Shown piece after piece: positions 18,148 to 26,442 of a stretch of DNA of 64,000 nucleotides. The stretch is from Chitinophaga pinensis (GTDB lineage Bacteria > Bacteroidota > Bacteroidia > Flavobacteriales_D > Crocinitomicaceae). Below the pieces are notes generated by a model that did not search any database, was not told where the DNA came from, and was given only the letters and a program-made list of their open reading frames with translations. The stretch lies in contig CAMAZP010000005.1 of the NCBI GenBank assembly GCA_945863605.1, positions 62,001 through 126,000 of the forward strand, read 5' to 3'. Made by a program: the position numbers and the translations under genes. Numbering within the stretch: position 1 is the first letter of the stretch; every line of letters starts with the position of its first letter.

Positions 18148-19629
18148 ATGATTAATTATATAGTTGATAATCAACATATTTCATTTGAAGAATTAGAACA
18201 AATTCTAGTATTAGGTGCAAAAGTTGAATTAAGTGAATCAACCAGAAAGTCTATTTTACATTGCCGAGCTTATTTGGACAAGAAAGTAGAGCAATCGGAT
18301 GGTTTGATTTATGGAATCAATACTGGTTTTGGTTCGTTGTGTAACACAGCCATTTCGAAAGAAGATTTATCACAATTACAACGCAATTTGGTGCTTTCTC
18401 ATTCGTGTGGAATGGGGGAGGAAGTGCCTCAAGAAATTGTGAAACGCATGTTGTTGTTGAAAGTATTGGGTTTGTCAAAAGGAAATTCCGGAGTTCAATT
18501 AGAAACGATTGAACGGTTGTTATTTTACTACAACGAAAACATTTTTCCAGTGGTTTATCAACAAGGAAGTTTAGGCGCATCAGGAGATTTAGCCCCGTTG
18601 GCTCATTTGTGTTTACCGCTTTTAGGTGAAGGCGAAGTCGATTACAATGGAAATCGAATTTCTGGTAAAGAACTAAACGAAATTTTTGGTTTAGAAGCAA
18701 TAGTATTGCAATCAAAAGAAGGTTTGGCTTTGTTGAATGGAACGCAATTCATGAGTGCTTATGCGAGTTATTGTTTGTCTCACAGTCAAAAGCTTTGGAT
18801 GAAATTCAACGAGGTAGCGGCTTTGTCTTTAGAAGCTTACTATGGTAGAATCAATCCGTTTCAAGCAAACGTAAATGTAATTCGAAATCATCCTGGACAA
18901 ATAGAAACTGCTGAAATTTTTAGAAATTTATTGGTTGGAAGTGAGATCGTTGCACAAGAAAAAGCACACGTTCAAGATCCTTATTCGTTCCGTTGCATTC
19001 CACAAGTTCATGGTGCGACAAGAGATACATTAAACCATTGTCAAAACGTTATTGAGCGAGAAATCAATGCGGTTACTGACAATCCCACAATTTTTCCAGA
19101 TGAAGACGATGTTGTTTCTGCAGGGAATTTCCACGGACAACCTTTGGCTTTAATTTTGGATTTTATGGCAATTGCGATGGCAGAAATGGGAAGTATTTCT
19201 GAGCGTCGCATTTACAAATTGATTTCTGGAACGCGTGGATTACCTCCGTTTTTGGTGGCAAATCCTGGTTTAAACTCAGGATTGATGATTGCACAATATA
19301 CATGTGCATCAATTGTAAGTCAAAACAAACAATTATGTACACCAGCATCCGTTGACACCATCGATTCCAGCAATGGACAAGAAGATCACGTAAGTATGGG
19401 CGCCAATGCTGCAACGAAATTATATCGAGTGATACAAAATTGTTACTCAATCATTGGAATTGAATTATTGAACGCTGCGCAAGCATTTGACTTCAGAAGA
19501 CCTTTGAAAAGTTCAGAAAAAGTAGAAGCATTATATGAATCATTTAGAAAAGAAGTTAACTTTATCGAAACAGATTTGAATACGTCAGTGGAGATGAAGA
19601 AAGCGGTAGAGTTTGTGAAGAGAATGTAG
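18148..19629 (+). CDS. hutH: Histidine ammonia-lyase
   Basis: Removes ammonia from histidine to give urocanate, the first step of histidine degradation; 493 aa, close to the family norm. The MIO cofactor triad Ala144-Ser145-Gly146 lies in SLGASGDLAPLAHL. The selectivity pair is Ser84-His85 (LVLSHSCG), as in histidine rather than phenylalanine or tyrosine lyases. The other conserved segments (NGTQFMSAYA, QDPYSFRC, NPTIF) are intact. It is joined to hemB without a gap large enough for a promoter. The later genes hutU, hutI and hutG are not in the window, so the pathway is split in this genome or incomplete. Confidence 0.93.
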   Translation: MINYIVDNQHISFEELEQILVLGAKVELSESTRKSILHCRAYLDKKVEQSDGLIYGINTGFGSLCNTAISKEDLSQLQRNLVLSHSCGMGEEVPQEIVKRMLLLKVLGLSKGNSGVQLETIERLLFYYNENIFPVVYQQGSLGASGDLAPLAHLCLPLLGEGEVDYNGNRISGKELNEIFGLEAIVLQSKEGLALLNGTQFMSAYASYCLSHSQKLWMKFNEVAALSLEAYYGRINPFQANVNVIRNHPGQIETAEIFRNLLVGSEIVAQEKAHVQDPYSFRCIPQVHGATRDTLNHCQNVIEREINAVTDNPTIFPDEDDVVSAGNFHGQPLALILDFMAIAMAEMGSISERRIYKLISGTRGLPPFLVANPGLNSGLMIAQYTCASIVSQNKQLCTPASVDTIDSSNGQEDHVSMGANAATKLYRVIQNCYSIIGIELLNAAQAFDFRRPLKSSEKVEALYESFRKEVNFIETDLNTSVEMKKAVEFVKRM

Positions 19630-19732
19630 AATGAAAAATGAGATTACAGATTTGAAGATTACAATTTGCAAATTAAAATTTTTCATTCTCTTATTTTTCA
19701 TAAAGTCCTAATATCCTAAAGTCAAAAAAAAT

Positions 19733-20248
19733 ATGGAATACAATCAATTAGAAAACAATCAAGAGGTTGCTAAAAGACCTACCTTTTTATTAGTGCTTTG
19801 CATTTTAACTTTTGTAAATACTGGTTTTACAATATTAAGTGGACTCTCCGGAGTTTTTTCAGGGCCACCTTCTGCTCAGGACATCAAAGAGTCAAATGTT
19901 CAAATGGCAGAGTCAATTTCTCAGTTAGAGAAGGTAAATTTAGATTATTGGGTTGATGTAATTAAACGAATTCAACTCATGACTGAAGCTATTTACGCCA
20001 ATTTTATAGCATATAATGTAGTTTCAATTGTCGTGGCAATGGTAGGAGTTGCAGCTGCTGCGTTAATGTTAAAAGGAAAAAAAATAGGTTTTCACGTCTA
20101 TATTGGTTATAGTTTTTTATATGTTTTGCAAGGATATTTATTTATTTCTGCTGCTGTCATACCCTCTTTTATTGTGATAATTAATTTATTAATTGCAAGT
20201 TTATTTGTTTTGTTATATTCTCGTAATTTGAGTTGGATGAATAAGTAA
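19733..20248 (+). CDS. Membrane protein of unknown function
   Basis: A 171-aa protein with four predicted membrane segments, near residues 17-41, 88-112, 119-140 and 143-163. A hydrophilic loop of about 40 residues lies between the first and second. I recognise no family. It is convergent with the amidotransferase gene; only 3 nt separate the two stop codons, so transcripts must overlap. Confidence 0.65.
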   Translation: MEYNQLENNQEVAKRPTFLLVLCILTFVNTGFTILSGLSGVFSGPPSAQDIKESNVQMAESISQLEKVNLDYWVDVIKRIQLMTEAIYANFIAYNVVSIVVAMVGVAAAALMLKGKKIGFHVYIGYSFLYVLQGYLFISAAVIPSFIVIINLLIASLFVLLYSRNLSWMNK

Positions 20249-20251
20249 ATT

Positions 20252-20815
20252 TCATTTTTTTTCAATAGCGAGTTTTACAAAATTCTCAAACAATAAACTG
20301 CCATGATTTCCTGAAACTTCAGGATGAAATTGAACTCCAAAAAAAGGATTTTTTTTATGTTGCATCATTTCATTTACACATGCATCTGATGAGGCAATTA
20401 ACTCAAATCCAGGAGGAACAGAAATACTCTCACAATGGTCTTCCATCATCTTAAAAACCGGTGGAAATTTATCCAAAAGTGGAGAATCGATGTAGTTTTC
20501 AATTTCTTGCCAATCGCGGTCTTCTTTCATTCTTGATCCAAAAGCACCATAAACCAATCCAAGTAATTGATGTCCGAAGCAAATACCAAGAATTGGTTTT
20601 TCATAATCCTTTATCCAACTTACGTGATTCGTGAATTTTTCCATGTCGATTTCAGTGATCAATATAGGAGCTCCAGAGAAAATTATTCCACTGGCATCTT
20701 GAGCCATTTCAAGTGTTAAATCAAAAAAAGGTATTGTTTTAAAATCACAATATTCATCTACCATTTGCTCTATGTAGGGCACTTTTGAACTTCCACAATC
20801 GACAATTAAAATCAT
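20252..20815 (-). CDS. Class I glutamine amidotransferase, GuaAa-like
   Basis: A 187-aa protein that resembles the stand-alone glutaminase subunit of GMP synthase. The nucleophile Cys is in LGICFGHQLLG (about residue 78) and the His-Glu pair is in VQFHPEVSG (about 168-170), so the triad is complete. The synthetase half is absent and no ATP-pyrophosphatase gene is adjacent, so the acceptor of the ammonia is unknown. It could be a general Gln or gamma-glutamyl hydrolase. It is the last gene of the mutL operon, 1 nt behind the YciO-like gene. Confidence 0.8.
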   Translation of the reverse strand: MILIVDCGSSKVPYIEQMVDEYCDFKTIPFFDLTLEMAQDASGIIFSGAPILITEIDMEKFTNHVSWIKDYEKPILGICFGHQLLGLVYGAFGSRMKEDRDWQEIENYIDSPLLDKFPPVFKMMEDHCESISVPPGFELIASSDACVNEMMQHKKNPFFGVQFHPEVSGNHGSLLFENFVKLAIEKK

Positions 20816-20816
20816 A

Positions 20817-21434
20817 TCAAATTTCTAAAATTCCTAATCCTTGACGCACAATTTCAGGTGCTACTTGTGTACAATCTACTATCGTGGACACATCTAATTT
20901 TCCATAACCGCCATCAATAATCATTGCAACATCGTCTTGATAATTCTGATAAATTTCATATGGGTCAGCATAATATTCTTGAATATTACCTTTTTTGTTG
21001 TGCAACGATGTTGTTGCGATTGGATTTCCTAATTGACGTACTATTTCCAAAATGATTTCATTGTCGGGAATACGAATCCCTATCTCTTTTTTATTCGAAT
21101 CGAAGATTTTTGGAATGTCGTTGTTCGCAGGTAAGATAAAGGTAAATGGTCCGGGTAAATGATGTTTTAATAACTTGAAAGTCGACCGATCAATCTGCTT
21201 TGAATACAATGACAAATTTGATAAATCGTGACAGATTATTGCAAAATTGACTTTATTGAGTTTGTTTCCTTTTAATCTTGCCAATTCTAGTAATGCTTTT
21301 TTATTCATTAAATCGCACCCAATTGCATATACAGTATCGGTTGGAAAAATTACTATTCCTCCTTTTTTTAAACATTCAACAGTTTGTTTTATCAAGCGGA
21401 TATCAATATTGTATGGATTTATTTCAATAAACAT
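20817..21434 (-). CDS. Sua5/YciO/YrdC-family protein, YciO-like
   Basis: A 205-aa protein of the family that includes threonylcarbamoyl-AMP synthase. FPTDTVYAIGCD (about residues 31-42) and LPGPFTFILPA are clear. The ATP-binding KxR motif of TsaC (as in LKQRP) is replaced by LKGNKLNKVNFAIICHDLS. Together with the following LYSKQIDRSTFKLLKHHLPG this resembles E. coli YciO more than TsaC. A role in tRNA t6A synthesis is therefore uncertain, and another Sua5/TsaC may exist elsewhere. The ATG overlaps the stop of the upstream gene as TAATG, which indicates translational coupling. Confidence 0.82.
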   Translation of the reverse strand: MFIEINPYNIDIRLIKQTVECLKKGGIVIFPTDTVYAIGCDLMNKKALLELARLKGNKLNKVNFAIICHDLSNLSLYSKQIDRSTFKLLKHHLPGPFTFILPANNDIPKIFDSNKKEIGIRIPDNEIILEIVRQLGNPIATTSLHNKKGNIQEYYADPYEIYQNYQDDVAMIIDGGYGKLDVSTIVDCTQVAPEIVRQGLGILEI

Positions 21435-22546
21435 TATTTGGAAATTTTACAAGAAATAGCGCGGTGATCACTTAATTCTTCTTCTTGAATTTTAAATTCA
21501 TACGAGGATAGTTCAGGCGAATGAAAAATATAATCTATTCTACCTGCAGGTAATTTGCCTATATAAGTAGAACCGATTCCTATTGATGTATTTCTAAAAG
21601 CGTCGGTTAATGTGCGATTAAATTGATTGTAAGTGTATGAAAGTGGTGTATCGTTAAAATCTCCACAAATTATCGTAGGATAAGGTGATGTTCTTGCATG
21701 TTCAGAAACTCTTCGCGCTTGATCAGCTCTTTTTTGATAGGCAATATGTAATTTTTTGAACATATATTTTAATGTAGTTTCATCAGTAAGATTTTCAATT
21801 GGACTCCCTCTCTTCACTTGATAATAATCAGATTGTAGTTTAATTGATTGTAAATGAACATTGTAAAATCTAAAAGTGTCGGAATCTTTAACAATATCAG
21901 CATATATACAATAATTAAAATCTTCGCTACTTTGAGCATCAAACATTACATCACCTTTTGCAATCATTGGGTATTTTGAGAATAAAGCTATACCAAAATT
22001 TTGATGAGCATGTCTTTTGTATGCACTTCTTTCGTGGTAAATCGTTGTCCCCATAATTGAATAAATGGAATCAATTGTTGGGAAATTAGTTGGATGGTCT
22101 TGTCGATAAAATTCTTGAACGCATAATACATCAGGATTTTCACTTCTTATATAACTAAATATTTTATTTCTAGTAGCTTCTGCGCCTTCTCGAGAAGGAT
22201 TGTAAATGTCAAAAAGTCGAACGTTATAAGAAAGGACTTTCACTTCATTTTGTTTTTTGGCGTCTTCAAAAAGTGTAAATGCAAAAGCTCTGAAATGTAT
22301 TTTTCCTCCTACTAAGATTACCACCAATGAAACAAGTGCCCATTTAGAACGAAAAATTAACCAAACAATAAAAATTAGCACATTGATAACTAGAATTATA
22401 GGGTATGCTAGTCCTAAAAAGGGAAGTATAAAAATCGTGTCTGGGTGAATAAGAGGTGAAAGGTAACATGTCAATAAAGTCAAAAAACTTATAACTGAAC
22501 AAATTTTGAAAAGAAATGGAATTCCGAAAAAGTGAATTTTACCCAT
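21434..22546 (-). CDS. Membrane-anchored endonuclease/exonuclease/phosphatase family protein
   Basis: 370 aa. The N-terminal 95 residues hold three membrane segments (SVISFLTLLTCYL, ILPFLGLAYPIILVINVLIF, ALVSLVVILVGG). The EEP domain follows: SYNVRLF (metal/Asn), VQEF (Glu), YNVHL (His), CGDFNDTP (Asp/Asn), RIDYIF and SDH near the C-terminus. All key catalytic positions are present, so a divalent-metal phosphodiesterase or phosphatase is likely, facing the periplasm or cytoplasm depending on topology. Bacteroidota often carry this membrane form; its substrate is not known. The start overlaps the rhomboid gene upstream by 8 nt. Confidence 0.87.
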   Translation of the reverse strand: MGKIHFFGIPFLFKICSVISFLTLLTCYLSPLIHPDTIFILPFLGLAYPIILVINVLIFIVWLIFRSKWALVSLVVILVGGKIHFRAFAFTLFEDAKKQNEVKVLSYNVRLFDIYNPSREGAEATRNKIFSYIRSENPDVLCVQEFYRQDHPTNFPTIDSIYSIMGTTIYHERSAYKRHAHQNFGIALFSKYPMIAKGDVMFDAQSSEDFNYCIYADIVKDSDTFRFYNVHLQSIKLQSDYYQVKRGSPIENLTDETTLKYMFKKLHIAYQKRADQARRVSEHARTSPYPTIICGDFNDTPLSYTYNQFNRTLTDAFRNTSIGIGSTYIGKLPAGRIDYIFHSPELSSYEFKIQEEELSDHRAISCKISK

Positions 22547-23441
22547 TTTTACTTTGATTAAAAAGAAAATCTTTTTCCTCTTTTGTTAGCGATTCATAAC
22601 CTGCTTTCGAGATTTTATCAAGAATTGCATCTGTTTTCTCTTGGTGTTTTTTCTTTTCTACATTGTAATCTTCATCTTTTTTAAAACCTCCTCTAGTGGT
22701 AGTGAATTTTGTTGTTTTGGGTTTATTAAATGAAAAAACATTTTTAATACTTCCAAAAAATCGATACAAAACATTAATAATATTGTTCTTTGAATACATA
22801 TTTTGAATTGAAATTAAACCAAAGATTGCTCCACCTATATGTGCAAAATGTGCAATATTATCGTCACTCCCAAGTCCAATAAAATCTTTTAAAAGAAAGA
22901 AAATAGCGATAACATATAATCTTACGGGAAACAATCCAAACAAAAGTACTTTTGTATTTGGACTATAAAAAGCAAGTGCTGTAAAAATAGCCATTACTGA
23001 GCCAGAAGCGCCGACGACAATATTATGACTTTCTTGCAAAGCTGGAAAAATAAAATGAGATAAAATCTCTAGTAATCCACCAGCGATTCCTCCGAAAATA
23101 TAGGTGTAAAGTAATCGTTTACCATTAAAAATCGATTCAAAAAATTGACCTGCGAAATAAAGGAAAAGCATATTGAACAAGATATGAAAAAGCCCAAAAT
23201 GCGAGAAAATACTCGTAATGATGCCCCAAGGTTTTATTATAAATCCAAGAAAATTAGTGTCTAGTGTAAAAATAACTTCAGCAATAGACCAACTTGTATC
23301 TAAAAGCAAAAGCCGGTTAGTTACAATTATTAGCTGAATTATGATAAAAACGAAAACGTTTGCAACTATCAATTTCGTTGTTACGCTACCATGACGTAAT
23401 TGAAACTGTAATTCTTCAACAAGATTTCTTGAGTTATTCAT
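22539..23441 (-). CDS. Rhomboid-family intramembrane serine protease (copy 2 of the tandem)
   Basis: A 300-aa membrane protein with the rhomboid core: VGASGSVMAI (catalytic Ser) and HFAHIGGAIFG (catalytic His). It has about six membrane helices and the amphipathic AGQFFESIFNGKRLLYTY loop region. A hydrophilic C-terminal tail of about 65 residues contains a YES-LTKEEKDFLFNQSK motif, typical of Bacteroidota rhomboids. It follows a second rhomboid gene by 3 nt. The paired copies suggest a division of labour, but substrates are unknown. Confidence 0.92.
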   Translation of the reverse strand: MNNSRNLVEELQFQLRHGSVTTKLIVANVFVFIIIQLIIVTNRLLLLDTSWSIAEVIFTLDTNFLGFIIKPWGIITSIFSHFGLFHILFNMLFLYFAGQFFESIFNGKRLLYTYIFGGIAGGLLEILSHFIFPALQESHNIVVGASGSVMAIFTALAFYSPNTKVLLFGLFPVRLYVIAIFFLLKDFIGLGSDDNIAHFAHIGGAIFGLISIQNMYSKNNIINVLYRFFGSIKNVFSFNKPKTTKFTTTRGGFKKDEDYNVEKKKHQEKTDAILDKISKAGYESLTKEEKDFLFNQSKNG

Positions 23442-23444
23442 GGT

Positions 23445-24179
23445 TTACCAAAAATTAGTTTTATCTGTTTTTCTCCAAATTAATACAATAATTGCTCCGA
23501 CAATTGCACCACCTATGTGTGCTAAATGTGCTACATTATCTCCAGCCTTATCTTGATATGCTAAATACATTTCCAATAATAAGTAACCTCCAACCAAGAA
23601 TTTCGCTTTGATTGGAAACATAAAGTAGATCATAAATTCAGTATTGGGAAATAGAATTGCAAAGGCAGCTAATATTCCAAAAACAGCACCAGAAGCACCA
23701 ACCATTGGAGTGTAGGAGTTTACCACATAGTCATGATATACTTTGTTACTAGAAAAATAAACTCTATCGTATTCTCCATTTTGAATCATGTAATTAATTT
23801 CATTTAAGTCAAAACCTTGTCCAGTCAATTGATTTTTAAGATTTTCTAATTCATATACTCCAATTATATTGTATAAACCAAAAGCTCCTAAGGCTGCAGC
23901 AATGTAAAAAATAAAAAATCGTTTTGGACCCCATATTCTCTCTAAGTAGGAACCAAGCATAACGAATAACCACATATTGAAGAAAATATGAAGAATACTT
24001 CCATGCATAAAAAAATGAGTGACAATTTGGAAAGGTTGGAATAAGGTTGAATTAACATAATGTGCTCCAAATTGAGAAACAAGATCTATTTTCTGTGTTT
24101 CTAAAATAAAGGTAGCAACAAAAAACATGATATTTAAAATCAAGATGTTTTTGGTTACTTGCGGAATATTATTTAACAT
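23445..24179 (-). CDS. Rhomboid-family intramembrane serine protease (copy 1 of the tandem)
   Basis: 244 aa with the rhomboid signature GASGAVFGIL (Ser) and HLAHIGGAIVGA (His). The conserved loop region IFFNMWLFVMLGSYLERIWG corresponds to the WR/L1 region. Six membrane helices are predicted. An unusual 45-residue hydrophilic insert (LENLKNQLTGQ to VVNSYTP) lies between the second and fourth helices. The gene abuts mutL with 1 nt between and is followed by its paralogue. Confidence 0.92.
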   Translation of the reverse strand: MLNNIPQVTKNILILNIMFFVATFILETQKIDLVSQFGAHYVNSTLFQPFQIVTHFFMHGSILHIFFNMWLFVMLGSYLERIWGPKRFFIFYIAAALGAFGLYNIIGVYELENLKNQLTGQGFDLNEINYMIQNGEYDRVYFSSNKVYHDYVVNSYTPMVGASGAVFGILAAFAILFPNTEFMIYFMFPIKAKFLVGGYLLLEMYLAYQDKAGDNVAHLAHIGGAIVGAIIVLIWRKTDKTNFW

Positions 24180-24180
24180 A

Positions 24181-26034
24181 TTAAAATTTTTGTGCTATTT
24201 CTTCAAAGGTTAAAGTGCTTATTATTTTCTTTCCAGTTGGAGAAAAACTGTGGTTTTCACATTGGAATAGTTGGTCAATTATTTTCTTTCCGTGATCAAT
24301 TGTAGCTATTTTTAACGTTCTACTCGCTGATTTGGCAATATCTGAAATCAATTTATGTGCTAAATCCGATTTTTCAATTTCGCGATGCATAAGCGTTTCT
24401 AACATATTTTCTAATACGTCATTTATATGTTCATCAGAAAGAAAGGAAGGAATTGCATTAATTAGTAGATTCTCATTTTGTATTTCACCAATGAACCCCA
24501 ATTGATTAAACAAAGATGTATTATTCGACCATTGTAGTGCTTCTTGTTTACTGATATTTTTCTCATAAGGAAACAATAATTGTTGTGCTGCTATCGGTGA
24601 ATGAATAAAATTAGATTGCAATTCATCGTAAACGATCCGTTCATTCGCTCGTTTGTAGTCAATTACTAATAATCCTGATTTACAATTTGTTATAAGGTAC
24701 TTTCCGCGGATAAGTAAATTATCTGTTTGTTCAACGACCGTGTCTTCAATTGCTTCTTCAAAATCTAATTTTTGAGTTTCAACAGGCGTTTCTTCTTCCT
24801 TAATTTTATAGAAATTTTCCCAATCTAAAGTACTCGGTGCATCGTTTCCGAATCCTACATTTTTCATAGCTGTTGAAAACCCACTTGAACCTCCTTTAGA
24901 ATTAGAATTTGGGCTTGAACTAGTTAATTGAAACGGATTGAAATTTGGATTTACTTCAATATATGGTGCAACAGGATCTGATTTTCTAACCGAGTTCGGT
25001 ACATCAAAACTTGTTTCTTGTTCAAAATCAAGAGTAGGGTAGATGTTGTATTTTCCAAGCGCTTGTTTAACTGAACTTAATAGAATTGAATAGATAAACC
25101 GATCTTCTTCAAATTTAATTTCAGTTTTTGTTGGGTGAATATTGACATCAATTTTAGATGGATCAATTTCAAAAAAAATAAAATAGGTTGGGTAGGTTTT
25201 ATCAGCAATTAAACCTTCGTAGGCTTTTGTTATTGCGTGGTTAAAGTAACTATCCTTAAAAAATCGATTATTGACAAAAAGATATTGTTCTCCTCTTGAT
25301 TTCCTTGAAGCGTCAGGTTTTCCGATGTATCCGTGAATTTTTACAATATTCGTTTCTTCTTCAATTGGAACTAATTTTTCTTGAATTGATTTTCCAAAAA
25401 CATCCACAATTCTTTTTCTTAAAATCGCACTTTGAAGTTCATAAATTGCTTGTCCATTGTGGAATAAAGAAAATTGTACGTTAGGATGAGCAAAAATAAT
25501 TCGTTCCATTTCTTCACGAATATGGTTGAATTCAACTGCGTCTGATTTCAAGAAATTTCTTCTCGCAGGAACATTGTAAAACAAATTCTTTACTTCAAAC
25601 GAACTTCCTTTAGAACAAACAACTCGCTCATTAATTTTGATTGTACTTCCTTCAACCTCGATTTTAACACCGAGTTCCGCTTCGTCTTTGTGCTTTGTTT
25701 TTAGAGTAACATGAGCAATTGCAGCGATTGAAGCCAATGCCTCTCCTCTAAACCCTTTAGTTTGTATTTGAAATAAATCATCAGCTGTTTTTAGCTTACT
25801 TGTGGCGTGTCGTTCAAAACACAGAACAGCATCTTTTTCATTCATTCCATATCCATCGTCAATGATTTGAATGAGTGTTCTTCCTGCATCTTTAATAATT
25901 ACTTTTATACTTGTTGCTCCTGCATCAACTGCATTTTCAACCATTTCTTTAATAACAGAAGCAGGTCGTTGAATAACTTCTCCAGCAGCAATTTGATTGG
26001 CAATATGATCAGGCAATAATTGAATGATACTCAT
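24181..26034 (-). CDS. mutL: DNA mismatch repair protein MutL
   Basis: A mismatch-repair coordinator, 617 aa. The GHKL ATPase part is complete: MVENAVDAGA, IDDGYGM and TKGFRGEALASI. The N-terminal transducer follows, with INVHPTKTEIKF (about residue 310). A variable linker of about 100 residues leads to the C-terminal dimerisation domain. In the C-domain the endonuclease motif that reads DQH(R/A)AHER in most relatives appears as DYKRANER (about residues 450-457), with both His replaced. The late Cys motif is C-EN-H followed by SPTGKK. This suggests a weakened or lost nuclease site. It is the second gene of the seven-gene operon. Confidence 0.95.
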   Translation of the reverse strand: MSIIQLLPDHIANQIAAGEVIQRPASVIKEMVENAVDAGATSIKVIIKDAGRTLIQIIDDGYGMNEKDAVLCFERHATSKLKTADDLFQIQTKGFRGEALASIAAIAHVTLKTKHKDEAELGVKIEVEGSTIKINERVVCSKGSSFEVKNLFYNVPARRNFLKSDAVEFNHIREEMERIIFAHPNVQFSLFHNGQAIYELQSAILRKRIVDVFGKSIQEKLVPIEEETNIVKIHGYIGKPDASRKSRGEQYLFVNNRFFKDSYFNHAITKAYEGLIADKTYPTYFIFFEIDPSKIDVNIHPTKTEIKFEEDRFIYSILLSSVKQALGKYNIYPTLDFEQETSFDVPNSVRKSDPVAPYIEVNPNFNPFQLTSSSPNSNSKGGSSGFSTAMKNVGFGNDAPSTLDWENFYKIKEEETPVETQKLDFEEAIEDTVVEQTDNLLIRGKYLITNCKSGLLVIDYKRANERIVYDELQSNFIHSPIAAQQLLFPYEKNISKQEALQWSNNTSLFNQLGFIGEIQNENLLINAIPSFLSDEHINDVLENMLETLMHREIEKSDLAHKLISDIAKSASRTLKIATIDHGKKIIDQLFQCENHSFSPTGKKIISTLTFEEIAQKF

Positions 26035-26354
26035 TACTTCATGATTTTTTGAATCACTTGTTCGATATCGTCTAATCCATTGAAAATGAAATAACCAAGA
26101 AGGACAATAACACCAATTAAGATTAGAATTCTAAAATTCGCTTGATAATTAGCTTGTTGTCTAACCCTTCCGTGTGACCAATTATCTTTTAATTGTTCGC
26201 GCATTGCAGCAGTTCGTTCAGAATCGCTAAGGTTTTCATTTTCTTGATATTGTTTTCTTTTTAACTCCAAACGTTCTTTGCGCTCATCGTAATAACGAGG
26301 CATAAAATCGAAACGTTTGTGATGTATCTTAGTATTAAATAATTTTAGTGCCAT
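26034..26354 (-). CDS. Small membrane protein preceding mutL
   Basis: A 106-aa protein with a very basic and acidic N-terminal half (YDERKERLELKRK, a probable helical coiled segment) and one C-terminal membrane helix (FRILILIGVIVLLGYFIF). It is a known conserved companion of mutL in Bacteroidota, with no assigned function. Its last base is shared with the mutL start. The gene is the first of the operon, starting just beyond a strong terminator. Confidence 0.7.
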   Translation of the reverse strand: MALKLFNTKIHHKRFDFMPRYYDERKERLELKRKQYQENENLSDSERTAAMREQLKDNWSHGRVRQQANYQANFRILILIGVIVLLGYFIFNGLDDIEQVIQKIMK

Positions 26355-26373
26355 TTTTTACTGAATAAACAAA

Positions 26374-26407
26374 AATAGGGATTAATATTTTAAAATTAAT
26401 CCCTATT
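26374..26407 (-). terminator. Terminator of the sigma/anti-sigma pair
   Basis: A perfect 13-bp stem (AATAGGGATTAAT with its complement) and 8-nt loop, followed on the minus strand by a T5 run. It separates the anti-sigma-like gene from the mutL operon. Confidence 0.82.
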
Positions 26408-26442
26408 AACAAAACTTGTAAAAGCAAAAGGCAACAAGAAAA

